Shown: positions 33,829-43,390, numbered from the stretch's first letter. The stretch is DNA of 64,000 nt from an uncultured Lachnospiraceae bacterium (GCA_947567595.1 CANOMQ010000001.1:141613-205612), one strand, 5' to 3'. The notes: generated by a model from the sequence alone, not told the origin. Program-made: numbers and translations.

Positions 33829-35499
33829 ATGGAAGATAAATGGAAATCAAAAATTGTATATGCCGCCGCCACACTCCTAGGCGCGCTCTGCTTTTTCGCT
33901 GTCTACGGCGTACGTGTCCTAAATCCGCTGTACGACGACTGGCTTTTGGGGCGCGGGGATTTGACGCAGCATTATCTTGGCTGGTGCTTTTATCGTCAGG
34001 GCGCATGGACGTTTCCGCTTGGGCTGACGGACAGGTTAGCGTATCCTGACTATAGTTCGGTCATCTTTACGGACTCCATCCCGCTGCTTGCCATTGTTTT
34101 TAAGCTGCTGTCGCCTGTTTTGCCAGAGACGTTTCAGTACTTCGGGTGGTGGGGGCTTGGCTGCTTTATGCTGCAAGGTTTTTTTGCGGCGAAGCTTTTG
34201 GACAGGCTTCGTGTGGGCAGCTTGCAGGTGCTTGCGGGGAGTGTGCTTTTTATTCTGTCCCCGGTTGTTATCGAAAAGATGTTCCGCCATACGGCGCTTG
34301 GCGGGCACTGGATTATCCTTGCGGCAATTTATCTGTTTGTGTGCCACAAGGAGCTTTATACGGACGTGAAAAAAACGGCGCTGTACTGGGGGCTGATTGG
34401 CGCGTATGTCGGCTCGGTGCATATGTATTTTCTGCCGATGTGCGGCGCGTTTCTGGGCGGATTTGTGCTGTGCAGCCTGCTGCAGAAGGGGGCGCTTCGG
34501 ACAAAAATCCGTTATCTGCTGCCGGGTGTGACGTTTCTTTTGGGCTTGTTTGTCTGTACGTATCTGTTTGGCGGCTTTTCCACAAGGGCGGAGGCTGGAA
34601 GCAGTGATTTGGGGGAATTTAGCTTTAACCTGAACGGGTTTTTTAATGCAAAGGGGTATTCGCGCTTTTTTCCGGCGCTTGCGACGTATCATGACGGGCA
34701 GTATGAGGGCTTTGCGTATTTAGGGCTTGGGGTGTTTGTGCTGCTTGCTGTAGCGCTTGTATTTCTTGCGCGTTTTGTCCTTCAAGGCATTTTTTCTGCA
34801 AAACGGGGCAATGGTGCAAGGCAGGGCGGACTTGACCGGGATTTTATCTTATATGGCGTGATGTATGTGCTGATGTCGGTGGGGCTCATTTTGTTTGCGG
34901 CGTCGCCGGAGGTGACCTTTGGTGATAAGCTGTTGTTTGTACTGACGGACAGCAGCACGCTTACGCATTACTGGGGAATGTTCCGTTCTTCTGGAAGAAT
35001 TGTTTGGCCGGTGTGCTATCTGATGATACTGGGAGCGATTGTCTGCAATGACAGGCTGTTTCAAAAAAAGCGTATCGCCACGGCGGTGCTGGTGGTCTGT
35101 GTATGTTTGCAGATTTTTGACATCAGTGGGAAACTGCAGTCGCAAAGACGAACCTTTGCACAGGAAATAACTTATGAGTCGCCGCTAGAAAGCGATGTGT
35201 GGGAGCGGCTTTTGGAGCATGGCGGTTTTGCGCATATTGTGTGGGTGTCGCATAATATTGACAACAATGGTATAATGCATATAGCAAAGTACGCATATGA
35301 TAATGGGCTTACGATGAATAATTTTTACTTTGCGCGGGGGATTAATGTCAATGAGAACACGAAACAAAGCCTTGAAAATCCAAAGCAGGACTGTATTTTC
35401 ATCTTCCGCAGCGACGAGACGCAGGGGATAGACGAATATGGGCTTAGGCTCTATGAGGCAGACGGATATATCATCGGGACGGTTGACGAGATTGACTAA
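33829..35499 (+). CDS. DUF6311-like polytopic membrane protein (probable GT-C)
   Basis: A 556-residue protein with about eleven hydrophobic segments. GRGDLTQHYLGWCFYRQ with the following FPLGLTDRLAYPDYSSVIFTDSIPL is the conserved early region of DUF6311 proteins; the GRGD aspartate is in the position of the GT-C outer-loop catalytic acid. The final 120 residues are soluble. It follows the DUF6020-like gene by 18 bases and its stop abuts a GT4 gene, so the three are probably one operon. Probable polyprenyl-phosphate-sugar-dependent transferase; donor and acceptor unknown. Confidence 0.78.
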   Translation: MEDKWKSKIVYAAATLLGALCFFAVYGVRVLNPLYDDWLLGRGDLTQHYLGWCFYRQGAWTFPLGLTDRLAYPDYSSVIFTDSIPLLAIVFKLLSPVLPETFQYFGWWGLGCFMLQGFFAAKLLDRLRVGSLQVLAGSVLFILSPVVIEKMFRHTALGGHWIILAAIYLFVCHKELYTDVKKTALYWGLIGAYVGSVHMYFLPMCGAFLGGFVLCSLLQKGALRTKIRYLLPGVTFLLGLFVCTYLFGGFSTRAEAGSSDLGEFSFNLNGFFNAKGYSRFFPALATYHDGQYEGFAYLGLGVFVLLAVALVFLARFVLQGIFSAKRGNGARQGGLDRDFILYGVMYVLMSVGLILFAASPEVTFGDKLLFVLTDSSTLTHYWGMFRSSGRIVWPVCYLMILGAIVCNDRLFQKKRIATAVLVVCVCLQIFDISGKLQSQRRTFAQEITYESPLESDVWERLLEHGGFAHIVWVSHNIDNNGIMHIAKYAYDNGLTMNNFYFARGINVNENTKQSLENPKQDCIFIFRSDETQGIDEYGLRLYEADGYIIGTVDEID

Positions 35500-35523
35500 A
35501 TGGGTCAAAAGACGGAGGCAAAA

Positions 35524-36630
35524 ATGAAGCTTGTGATAGATTGCTTTAAGCAGGTAAAGGGAGCGGGAAAGAGTATCGGAATTTATAATCTTGCGCGCCA
35601 TCTGGTGTGGGAGCTTGCCACAGACCATGCTTCCCGGGGCAATGCCCAAAATGAGATAATTGTGCTTGGGAATGCTTATAATAGAAAGGATTTTGACGTT
35701 GCGGGCGTGACCTTTATTGAAATCAGGAAAAATCCGCTCAATAAGCTGACCTGTATCTGGTGGGAGCTGTTTGACGTGTCTGTGCTTGCAAAAAAGCTGA
35801 GGGCAGACAAGGTGCTGTTTCCAAGGGGCTATGCGTCCATGCTGCATTTGACGAGGGAATATGTGATTATCCATGATATGATACCATTTTTCTATAACGA
35901 GCAGTTCAAGGGGTATTTTAACCGCTTGGAAAATTTTTACATCATGTGGCGGCTTAAGGCGTCTGCAAGGCACGCGGACAGGGTGATTACCATTTCGGAG
36001 GCGTCAAAGCATGACATTTTAAAGTACGCCCGTACGGACGAAAAGCGGATTACGGTGATTTATAACGGTTATACTCCTATTAAGGAGCAGGTGTATGAGG
36101 AGGCGGACGGTGATTATCTTGTGGCAATGACCTCCAAGCTGCCCCATAAAAACGCGGCGGGGATTGTCAGGGCGTATGCGGCGTACCGAAGGCTGGCAGA
36201 AAATCCGCTGCCGCTTACAATCATCGGGACGCAGTGCGAGCCCTCGTATGTGCCGCAGGGGGAGCCGGAGGGGATTACGTGGATTGGCTATGTGGAGAAG
36301 GACGAGGAGCTGCACCGGCTGGTGCACAACGCAAAGGCATTTTTGTTTCTTTCGCTTGCTGAGGGGTTTGGCTTTCCGCCGGTTGAGGCAATGCAGCTTG
36401 AGACGCCCGTGGTGTGCTCGAATGTAAGTTCACTGCCGGAGGTGGTAAAGGACGCGGCGGTCTTGGTCAATCCGCATGATGAAAACGAGGTGGCGCGGGC
36501 GCTCATACGGGTTACGACGGACGACGCCTATGCAGGGCAGCTTGTGGAGCGGGGGCTTAAGAACGCGCAGCGGTTCTGCTGGAAGACAACGGGAGACAAA
36601 TACAGAGAGGTGCTGTTCGATGAAGTTTGA
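35524..36630 (+). CDS. GT4 family glycosyltransferase
   Basis: A 368-residue GT-B enzyme. [20 protein letters not shown] opens the acceptor half. [16 protein letters not shown] and TVIYNGY mark the domain linker, [20 protein letters not shown] the donor half, and [20 protein letters not shown] the Ex7E signature of the mannosyltransferase-like GT4 subgroup. GGAGG at 35514-35518 selects ATG 35524 over the in-frame ATG at 35500. Cytoplasmic; donor unknown. Its last 11 bases overlap the start of the GtrII-like gene. Confidence 0.92.
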   Translation: MKLVIDCFKQVKGAGKSIGIYNLARHLVWELATDHASRGNAQNEIIVLGNAYNRKDFDVAGVTFIEIRKNPLNKLTCIWWELFDVSVLAKKLRADKVLFPRGYASMLHLTREYVIIHDMIPFFYNEQFKGYFNRLENFYIMWRLKASARHADRVITISEASKHDILKYARTDEKRITVIYNGYTPIKEQVYEEADGDYLVAMTSKLPHKNAAGIVRAYAAYRRLAENPLPLTIIGTQCEPSYVPQGEPEGITWIGYVEKDEELHRLVHNAKAFLFLSLAEGFGFPPVEAMQLETPVVCSNVSSLPEVVKDAAVLVNPHDENEVARALIRVTTDDAYAGQLVERGLKNAQRFCWKTTGDKYREVLFDEV

Positions 36631-38194
36631 TTTACTGTCAGTCCTGAATAAGAAAATCCCAAGGCGTACGAAAATCTGTTTTCTGACCGGGGTTATCATG
36701 GGCTGGATTACACATTTTTATATGCTGACGCACAAGCTTGTAAACTGGGACGACGCGAACAATATGAGCGCATATGGCAGCGGCGATTATCTTGGGCGGT
36801 GGTTTTTAAAGTACATTCACCCGCTTGGCGGCGTGCACAGCATTCCGGCGGTGCATGGCTTTTTGTTTATCCTTTTTGTTGCGGTGTCGGCGTGCCTTAT
36901 CCTTGAGATTGCGGGGATTCGCAGCACGACCGGGGCGGTGCTTGTGCCGCTTGTGCTGGTGACGTTTCCGAGTATGGCGAGCACGATGACGTTCATGTTT
37001 ATGGCGCACACGTCAGGCATGGGGATTTTCATGGTCTGCCTTGCGGTGTATCTGCTGCGCAAATACCGGCTTGGCAGTATTGCTTGCGGCGTACTGCTTT
37101 TGTGCGTGCTTGGGACGTATCAGAGCTATATCAGCTTTGCGATTACGTTAATGCTGCTCGGCATGATAAACGACCTGATTAATCAGGAGAAAAAGGTTGG
37201 TGCGGTTTTTAAGGAGGGTTTGCTCTGTGTTGCCGTGCTTGTCGTGAGTGTGGTGGTTTATATCTGGCTGTCGCATGTGATTTACCCCAATCTGGACAAT
37301 GAGACGTACGGCGGCGTGGGCAGCATGGGACAGATTGCGCCTGCGCAGGTGCCTGTGCTGATTGGGCGCTGCTATAAGCGCTTTTTGGAGTTTTTCCTGT
37401 GGAAGCCGTTTGCGTTCATGACGGGGACAAAGCAGGCGGCGAATATCGGTGTCTGTGTATTGGGCGTTGTCCTGTTTATAACAGTTGTTATGAAAAGGGG
37501 CTTATACAAGGATTACCGGAAGCTTGCACTGCTGCTTGTGGTGTGCGGCTTTGTGCCGCTTGCGGCGGCGTTTGTCTATTTCATGGCGCCCGAGGTGGAT
37601 TATTCCATGCTCATGCTCTATTCGTATGCGCTTGTTTACGTGCTTGTGCTTGCGCTTTTGGACAATTGCCTGCGGGACTGGAGCAGTGCGCTTTCGATGG
37701 ACAAAATAAAAAAATACATGTGTTATGGTTTGTCGGCGGCGACGGTCGCGGTGATGTTCCTAAGCTGTTATACGGATTATCTGCTGACAAACAAGGCGTA
37801 TCTGCGCACAGACCTTGCCACGCAGCGCGTTTCGTCCTATTTTAACCGCGTAATCGGCTTTGCGGAAGCGACGCAGGATTTTGCCGCAGGAGATGAGCTG
37901 ACCATTCTTGGGGAATTTTACTATAAGGACAATCCCAGCAGTGTCGAGCTTGATGTGCTTGACGCGGAGGATTTGCGGACGCTTGACGGCGTGGCGCTGG
38001 AAAACGGCTTGCTTACGTCGGGTGTCCGGGATAATTTCATAAAAATCTTTGTGGGCTATGAGACGGCGCGGCTAAGCGATGGGGAAAAGAAGGAAATCAT
38101 GGAGACGGACGCGTACAAAAAAATGCCTGTTTATCCGTCGCATGGCAGCGTTCAGAGGATAAACGGGGTGTGGGTTGTGAAAATGTGCGATTAA
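36620..38194 (+). CDS. GtrII-like membrane glucosyltransferase (second copy)
   Basis: A 524-residue polytopic protein, a paralogue of the one at 14767. After the first helix come KLVNWDDANNMSAYGSGDY and LGRWFLKYIHPLGG, matching the family's NxDD...GRWF layout. About ten hydrophobic segments and a soluble tail of about 110 residues ending in PSHGSVQRINGVWVVKM complete it; the tail ends like that of the other copy. ATG 36620 overlaps the GT4 gene and has AGAGAGG 9 bases ahead; longer in-frame starts lie inside that gene. Its partner GtrB-like enzyme follows at 38286. Confidence 0.87.
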   Translation: MKFDLLSVLNKKIPRRTKICFLTGVIMGWITHFYMLTHKLVNWDDANNMSAYGSGDYLGRWFLKYIHPLGGVHSIPAVHGFLFILFVAVSACLILEIAGIRSTTGAVLVPLVLVTFPSMASTMTFMFMAHTSGMGIFMVCLAVYLLRKYRLGSIACGVLLLCVLGTYQSYISFAITLMLLGMINDLINQEKKVGAVFKEGLLCVAVLVVSVVVYIWLSHVIYPNLDNETYGGVGSMGQIAPAQVPVLIGRCYKRFLEFFLWKPFAFMTGTKQAANIGVCVLGVVLFITVVMKRGLYKDYRKLALLLVVCGFVPLAAAFVYFMAPEVDYSMLMLYSYALVYVLVLALLDNCLRDWSSALSMDKIKKYMCYGLSAATVAVMFLSCYTDYLLTNKAYLRTDLATQRVSSYFNRVIGFAEATQDFAAGDELTILGEFYYKDNPSSVELDVLDAEDLRTLDGVALENGLLTSGVRDNFIKIFVGYETARLSDGEKKEIMETDAYKKMPVYPSHGSVQRINGVWVVKMCD

Positions 38195-38208
38195 TTTGCA
38201 TAACGCGG

Positions 38209-38238
38209 TTGTCATTTGGGAGTGGCTTGTATTATGAT
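38209..38238 (+). promoter_or_regulatory. promoter candidate ahead of the second GtrB-like gene
   Basis: TTGTCA (38209-38214) and TATGAT (38233-38238) are 18 bases apart, in the 91-base gap before the ATG at 38286. It could give the GT2-SDR-phosphoglycosyl-transferase group its own transcript. Confidence 0.4.
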
Positions 38239-38285
38239 AAGGATAGACGCAAAGGGTTGGAATAGAGAACGGAAAGGGTGGGACA

Positions 38286-39293
38286 ATGGAAGAAAACAGG
38301 AAAAAGGGAACCCTTTACATTGTAGTACCCTGTTACAATGAGGAGGAAGCGCTTTTGCCGTCGGCAAATACGCTGCTAGAGACGCTTGGCGGATTGCGGG
38401 AGCGCGGGATTGTGTCAGGGAAAAGCCGGATTGTCTTTGTGGACGACGGCTCGAGGGACAGGACGTGGGAGCTGCTTGTGCAGCTTTACAATGCGCATGA
38501 GGAGATTGTGGGACTGCGGTTTGCGCACAACAGGGGACATCAGAACGCCATTCTTGCGGGAATGATGTACGCAAAGGCGTACTGTGACTATACGATTACG
38601 ATTGACGCGGATTTGCAGCAGGACGTGGGCGCCATCGAGCGGTTTATCGAGGCGTATGAAAACGGCAGCGAGGTTGTTTACGGCGTGCGCAATTCACGGG
38701 ATACGGACGGCTTTTTTAAGAAGCTTTCCGCGACCATGTTTTACAAAATCATGCGGTTTATGGGGGCGAATATTTATGAAAATTCGGCGGATTACCGTCT
38801 GATGAGTGCAAAGGCGCTTGCGGCGCTTTCCGAGTATGATGAGGTCAACCTGTTTTTGCGGGGGATTATACCGGATATTGGACTGGCGTCGAGCGTTGTG
38901 CATTTTGATGTATTCCCGCGAATGCAGGGGACTTCAAAGTATTCGCTTTCCAAGATGGCGACGCTTGCGGCGGACGGTGTTACGTCGTTTAGCATTAAGC
39001 CAATCCGAATGGTGTTTGGCATGGGGATTTTGGCGCTGCTTGTGGGCTTTGGCATGATTATCCATATCGTGTACGAGCACTATTTCGGCTATACGATTGA
39101 CGGCTGGTCATCGATTTTAATGTCCATCTGGGTGCTTGGCGGGGCGATTTTGCTGTCGCTTGGCATTATCGGAGAGTATGTGGGAAGAAACTATATGGAG
39201 ACGAAGCACAGACCGCGTTATTATTTTTGGGACGTGCTTTCGCATGACGGGCAATGTCATGCTCAGGCAAAGAAGGAGGAGGAAGTATTATGA
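38286..39293 (+). CDS. GT2 polyprenyl-phosphate glycosyltransferase (GtrB-like)
   Basis: A 335-residue protein. The GT2 domain has YIVVPCYNEEEALLPSA, FVDDGSRDRTWELL and ITIDADLQQDVGAIE, the acidic metal motif; GTSKYSLSKM is the loop before two membrane helices (about 238-260 and 275-300). It should charge polyprenyl phosphate with a hexose for the GtrII-like enzyme just upstream. A 30-residue hydrophilic tail follows the last helix. AAAGGGTGGG precedes the ATG. It overlaps the epimerase-like gene in an ATGA. Confidence 0.92.
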   Translation: MEENRKKGTLYIVVPCYNEEEALLPSANTLLETLGGLRERGIVSGKSRIVFVDDGSRDRTWELLVQLYNAHEEIVGLRFAHNRGHQNAILAGMMYAKAYCDYTITIDADLQQDVGAIERFIEAYENGSEVVYGVRNSRDTDGFFKKLSATMFYKIMRFMGANIYENSADYRLMSAKALAALSEYDEVNLFLRGIIPDIGLASSVVHFDVFPRMQGTSKYSLSKMATLAADGVTSFSIKPIRMVFGMGILALLVGFGMIIHIVYEHYFGYTIDGWSSILMSIWVLGGAILLSLGIIGEYVGRNYMETKHRPRYYFWDVLSHDGQCHAQAKKEEEVL

Positions 39294-40096
39294 TCGCATT
39301 GGCAGGGTATACGGGATTTATCGGCAGCAACATTTTTGCTAGGGCAAGCAACCGCATTGACGGTATTTTCAACACGCAGAATATTGAGAAGGCATACGGC
39401 TTGGAGCCGGACGTGCTGATTTACGCGGGGTTAAAGCCGGACAGGGAGCTTGCGGAGCGGGCGCCGTACCAGCATTTGGAAAAGGTGCTTGAGGCGCAGG
39501 AGACCATCAGGAAAATCAACCCGTACAAGATTGTGCTGATTTCGAGCACCGATGTATACAAAAATCCGGTGGGCGTGGACGAGGAAAATTCCGTGTTTGC
39601 GGTTGGAAGCGACAAGGCGGACAAAAAAGGCATTTCGCCGTACAACCTGAACCGTTACTATTTGGAGGAGTGGGTGCGCAAATACTATCCGGAATCGCTG
39701 ATTATGCGGCTTGCGGTTCCGTATGGATTAAACTACAAGCATAATTACATCAGACGCTTTGCGGACGAGAAGGAGATGAAGTGGGTAGACAGCAATAGCA
39801 AGTATCAGTTTTATCCGCTCAGCCGTATCTGGGAGGACATTCAGACCGCACTTGCGGAAAAGCTGACGCTTCTGAACCTGACCTCGGAACCGATTACGGC
39901 AGGGGAGCTGTTTAAGGAGCTGACCGGAAGGGAGCTTCCGCAAAAGGCGGATAAGGACGCAAGGAAAAAGCTGGTACAGACTTATGATGTCATGTCGATT
40001 CACGCAGGTCTGTTTGGCGGCAGCGAGCATTACATATGCAAAAAGAGTGAAATTATGGGAAGTATCAGGCAGTTTTTACAGGACGCGCCGGAGTGA
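39290..40096 (+). CDS. NAD-dependent epimerase/dehydratase-like SDR protein
   Basis: A 268-residue extended short-chain dehydrogenase-like protein. ALAGYTGFIGSNIFARA is the dinucleotide loop and VLISSTDVYKNP the active-site strand. The expected YxxxK is replaced by YNLNR, with arginine for lysine, so catalysis may be weak or altered. It is shorter than typical sugar epimerases. AAGGAGGAGG at 39272-39281 drives ATG 39290. Placed between a GtrB-like enzyme and the initiating phosphoglycosyl transferase, it probably modifies or binds a nucleotide sugar; the substrate cannot be named. Confidence 0.75.
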   Translation: MIALAGYTGFIGSNIFARASNRIDGIFNTQNIEKAYGLEPDVLIYAGLKPDRELAERAPYQHLEKVLEAQETIRKINPYKIVLISSTDVYKNPVGVDEENSVFAVGSDKADKKGISPYNLNRYYLEEWVRKYYPESLIMRLAVPYGLNYKHNYIRRFADEKEMKWVDSNSKYQFYPLSRIWEDIQTALAEKLTLLNLTSEPITAGELFKELTGRELPQKADKDARKKLVQTYDVMSIHAGLFGGSEHYICKKSEIMGSIRQFLQDAPE

Positions 40097-40148
40097 TAAG
40101 TGCGGGGCTGTGACGCGGGGATACTGAGAAAAGGACACGGTTAGGGCG

Positions 40149-41573
40149 ATGGAAAATGTCAGAAGAAAAAACAAAATGATAGAGACATACAGTATCTTAA
40201 TCATGGATTTGCTCTGTGTGCTTGTTTCCTATGCGCTTTCCGTGTATATCCGGTTCCATATCATTCATGTGGAGGCGTATCCGCGGGATTTTCATATAAC
40301 GGTGGGCGCCTATATTGTGGCGCTCTGCCTTTTGTATAGCCTGTTCCTTGACGCAAACAGCAATTTTTTTTACCGTGGCTGGCTGCGCGAGCTGTATTAT
40401 ACCGTGCGTTATACGCTGATTTTGGTGGTGGGGCTTGTGGTCGTGCTCTACCTTACGCAGCAGTCATATGCATTTTCACGACTGATATACGGCATTTTCC
40501 TGATTTTGAACATTGCCATCACGTATTTTGTCCATATGGCATTTAAAAAGGTAATGTGGAAATACTATAGGGAGAGCGAGAGCAGCACGAAAATGCTTGT
40601 GGTAACGCTGGACATTACGGCGAATGAGGTGATTGAGAGCCTTATCCGGGGAAAGGAATGGTATTATGACATCACGGCGGTGGCGGTTTACGACGCCGAC
40701 CGGGTGGGCGGCAGCATTCAGGGCGTGCCTGTGGTTGCGTCGAAGGAGCGGCTTTATGAGGTCGTGGTGCAGATGCTGGTTGATGAGGTGTTCATCTGCC
40801 TTCCCGGTGTGCCGACGCTTGAGATACGCGACATGATACAGCGGTTTGAGGAGATGGGGCTTGTCTGCCACTACAATGTGGATATTTTCAGCCGCTCGAA
40901 CCCGAATACGTATGTACAGAAGATGGCAGGCTACAGCGTGATTTCGTTTGCGCTAAAGACAATGGATTCGCGAAGGCTTTTGGTGAAGCGTCTGATTGAT
41001 ATTGCGGGGGCAGTGGCAGGACTTGCGGTAACGGGTGTTATCACACCGTTTGTCGCACTTGCAATCAAGCTTGACTCGCCGGGGCCGGTGTTTTTTTCAC
41101 AGACGCGCGTCGGGAAAAACGGCAGGCGTTTTCAGATATGGAAATTCCGTTCCATGTATCTTGACGCGGAGGAGCGCAAGAAGGAGCTTGAGGAACAAAA
41201 CGAGGTCAAGGGGCTGATGTTCAAGATGGAGGACGACCCGCGCATTACGCGTGTGGGAAGGTTTATCCGTAAGACGAGCATTGATGAAACGCCGCAGTTT
41301 TGGAATATACTCATCGGGGATATGAGCCTTGTGGGGACGCGCCCGCCCACGGAGGACGAGTTTGAGCAGTATAACGGCTATTACAGGCGGCGCATGAGCA
41401 TTACGCCGGGACTGACCGGAATGTGGCAGGTGAGCGGCAGGAGCGATATCCGCGACTTTGAGGAGATTGTGAAGCTGGATTTGGAGTATATCGACAACTG
41501 GTCGCTGGGGCTTGATGTGAAAATCCTGTTTCTGACTGTGTTTGCGGTGCTTGGCAGAAAGGGTTCGAAGTGA
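40149..41573 (+). CDS. polyprenyl-phosphate phosphoglycosyl transferase (WbaP/CpsE-like)
   Basis: A 474-residue initiating enzyme. Four membrane helices (residues 10-125) are followed by a Rossmann-like central part (about 145-265), a re-entrant helix (GAVAGLAVTGVITPFVALAI) and the catalytic sugar-transferase domain with KLDSPGPVFFSQTRVGKNG, WKFRSMYLDAEERKKELE, DETPQFWNILIGDMSLVGTR and the closing GLTGMWQVSGRSD. It transfers sugar-1-phosphate (galactose, glucose or an amino sugar) to undecaprenyl phosphate, starting the repeat unit. The next gene, a GT26 enzyme, overlaps its stop (TGATG) and probably adds the second sugar. Confidence 0.95.
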   Translation: MENVRRKNKMIETYSILIMDLLCVLVSYALSVYIRFHIIHVEAYPRDFHITVGAYIVALCLLYSLFLDANSNFFYRGWLRELYYTVRYTLILVVGLVVVLYLTQQSYAFSRLIYGIFLILNIAITYFVHMAFKKVMWKYYRESESSTKMLVVTLDITANEVIESLIRGKEWYYDITAVAVYDADRVGGSIQGVPVVASKERLYEVVVQMLVDEVFICLPGVPTLEIRDMIQRFEEMGLVCHYNVDIFSRSNPNTYVQKMAGYSVISFALKTMDSRRLLVKRLIDIAGAVAGLAVTGVITPFVALAIKLDSPGPVFFSQTRVGKNGRRFQIWKFRSMYLDAEERKKELEEQNEVKGLMFKMEDDPRITRVGRFIRKTSIDETPQFWNILIGDMSLVGTRPPTEDEFEQYNGYYRRRMSITPGLTGMWQVSGRSDIRDFEEIVKLDLEYIDNWSLGLDVKILFLTVFAVLGRKGSK

Positions 41574-42328
41574 TGGAAGGATTGCAGTATTGTGAAATTC
41601 TGGGGACAAGAATTGCTGTCACAAGCATGGAGCGCACGCTTGCTTACCTGAAAACGCATTTGGAGGCGCTGCGGGGCAATTATATCTGTGTGTCCAATGT
41701 GCATACGACGGTGATGGCATACGAGAACGAGGCTTACCGCAGGATACAGAATGGCGGCGCGATGGCGCTTCCGGACGGCGCGCCGCTTTCGGTCTACAGC
41801 AGAAAGCATGGCTTTTTGGACGCGCAGCGCGTGACGGGACCGGATTTGATGGTGGAGCTGCTCAAAATCTCAAGGCAGGAGGGATACCGTCACTTTTTTT
41901 ACGGGGCGACGGATAAGACGCTTGAGGCAATGCGGGCGGCGATGGAACGCGATTACCCCGGCGCGCGGATTGCGGGAATGTACGCGCCGCCGTTTCGTGC
42001 GCTTCGCCCGGAGGAGGACGAGGAAGTTGTCAGGCTCATCAATCAGGCGAATCCGGATTTTATATGGGTAGGGCTTGGCGCGCCAAAGCAGGAGCAGTGG
42101 ATGTATGACCATAGGGGGCTTCTTTGCGGGGTGTCGGTCGGTGTCGGGGCAGGCTTTGATTACCTTGCGGGGGACATTAAACGGGCGCCCAAAATCATGC
42201 AGAAGCTTTGCATGGAATGGCTGTACCGGCTTTTGCAGGATCCAAGGAGGCTGTGGAAGCGGTATGTGACGACGAATTTTAAGTTTATGAAATATCTTTG
42301 GAAAGAGCGAAAGGAGGTTGAAAATTAA
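41573..42328 (+). CDS. WecG/TagA/CpsF family glycosyltransferase (GT26)
   Basis: A 251-residue GT26 enzyme. VSNVHTTVMAYEN, LPDGAPLSVYSRKHG and VTGPDLMVELL form the conserved first half, and PDFIWVGLGAPKQEQWMYDH is the family signature; VGAGFDYLAGDIKRAP lies in the C-terminal half. Members add N-acetylmannosamine, ManNAcA or glucose to a lipid-linked first sugar. Translationally coupled to the initiating transferase. In Gram-positive bacteria TagA makes the teichoic-acid linkage unit, so a wall-linked polymer is possible. Confidence 0.93.
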   Translation: MEGLQYCEILGTRIAVTSMERTLAYLKTHLEALRGNYICVSNVHTTVMAYENEAYRRIQNGGAMALPDGAPLSVYSRKHGFLDAQRVTGPDLMVELLKISRQEGYRHFFYGATDKTLEAMRAAMERDYPGARIAGMYAPPFRALRPEEDEEVVRLINQANPDFIWVGLGAPKQEQWMYDHRGLLCGVSVGVGAGFDYLAGDIKRAPKIMQKLCMEWLYRLLQDPRRLWKRYVTTNFKFMKYLWKERKEVEN

Positions 42329-42337
42329 AATTTTCAA
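42318..42337. repeat. 9-bp inverted repeat at gene junction
   Basis: TTGAAAATT (42318-42326) and AATTTTCAA (42329-42337) are perfect inverted repeats two bases apart, directly after AAGGAGG at 42311-42317. A second imperfect pair, GCAAGTTTG with CAAACTCGC, lies at about 42341-42370. The AAGGAGG is followed by an in-frame TTG, ATT and AAA rather than a clear start, so this looks like a folded leader between two genes. Confidence 0.35.
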
Positions 42338-42386
42338 CCCGCAAGTTTGTGCTTTGCAGCCCAAACTCGCAGACTGGGAAAGGAGT

Positions 42387-43361
42387 ATGGCTGTAAAAAT
42401 GGAAGAGAAGGCAGCTTGGGATAAAGGACGTTTTGAGAAAGGGTTTGCGGACAAGGTTACGTGGTATCATGCGGACGATTACGGTGTCAGCTTGGAGCAG
42501 TGTGAGCGGATTTTGTCCTGCTATCAGAACGGCGTTTTAAATAGTGTCAGTATCCTTCCCAATGTCCCTGATTTGGACGGTGCGCTCGGGCTTTTGGAGC
42601 AGGCGGACAAAAAGCATGTCCTGCGGCGTGTGCTGCATTTGAATTTTGTGGAGGGAAAGCCGCTTGCGGGTGCAAAGGAGGTTTCGCTTCTGGTGGATAA
42701 GGAGGGGTATTTTGACAAATCCTTTATTCAGTATTTTATATGGAACTACACGGCAGCCGGAAAGCAGCGCGTGAATTTAAAAAAGCAGCTTTGCGCGGAA
42801 ATCAGGGCACAGCTCCGCGCGGTGGCAGTCAAACGGGACTTTCATATTACGGCGGTTGACTCGCACCAGCATTACCATATGATACCGATTGTCTTTGACT
42901 GCCTGATGGCGGTTCTTGGGGAGGCGGAGTTTGCGCATGTGACAATCCGGCAGGTGCGGATACCCGTAGACCCGCTCAAACCAGCCTTTACGGTAAAAAA
43001 GCCCAAGCGGATACCGGCGGTCAATCTTGTGAAATGGCTGATTTTAAAAACCGCGTCCAAGAGAAATCGTAAGATATTATTGCAAAAAGGGATTGAAGTT
43101 CCTGCGTTTTTTGGTATATTGTATACTTGTGAGATGCGATGGGAGATTGTCAGGGCACTGTTTCCTTCCTATAAGAAATATGCGAACGCAAAGGAAACAT
43201 CACTCGAACTGATGTTCCACCCCGGCAACCTTACGGCGGATTACGAGCTTCTTGACAGACGGCGCGGGGAGCTTCGGGAATTTTATCTGTCGGACAACCG
43301 CTTTTTTGAGGCGGAATGTCTGAAAATGCTGAAAAACCAGTGTGCCAGCCGGGCATACTAG
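42387..43361 (+). CDS. YdjC/ChbG-like carbohydrate deacetylase
   Basis: A 324-residue YdjC-family protein. TWYHADDYGVSLEQCERIL carries the Asp-Asp of the metal site, LHLNFVEGKPL the next conserved block, and TAVDSHQHYHMIPIVF the histidines; MFHPGN lies in the C-terminal part. These enzymes remove N-acetyl groups from small chitooligosaccharides or lipid-linked amino sugars, and such genes occur in glycan loci. The start is uncertain: ATG 42387 is 1 base after AAAGGAG, ATG 42399 is 13 bases after it, and TTG 42318 abuts AAGGAGG. The motif normally lies near the N-terminus, which supports the later starts. Confidence 0.85.
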   Translation: MAVKMEEKAAWDKGRFEKGFADKVTWYHADDYGVSLEQCERILSCYQNGVLNSVSILPNVPDLDGALGLLEQADKKHVLRRVLHLNFVEGKPLAGAKEVSLLVDKEGYFDKSFIQYFIWNYTAAGKQRVNLKKQLCAEIRAQLRAVAVKRDFHITAVDSHQHYHMIPIVFDCLMAVLGEAEFAHVTIRQVRIPVDPLKPAFTVKKPKRIPAVNLVKWLILKTASKRNRKILLQKGIEVPAFFGILYTCEMRWEIVRALFPSYKKYANAKETSLELMFHPGNLTADYELLDRRRGELREFYLSDNRFFEAECLKMLKNQCASRAY

Positions 43362-43390
43362 GCTTTCAGGGAGAATAAGAGGAGAATATT

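Noticed and set aside
34036-34692. A 218-codon minus-strand open frame over the DUF6311-like gene
   Set aside because: Lys/Arg-rich low-information product, antisense to a conserved membrane protein with continuous helices.
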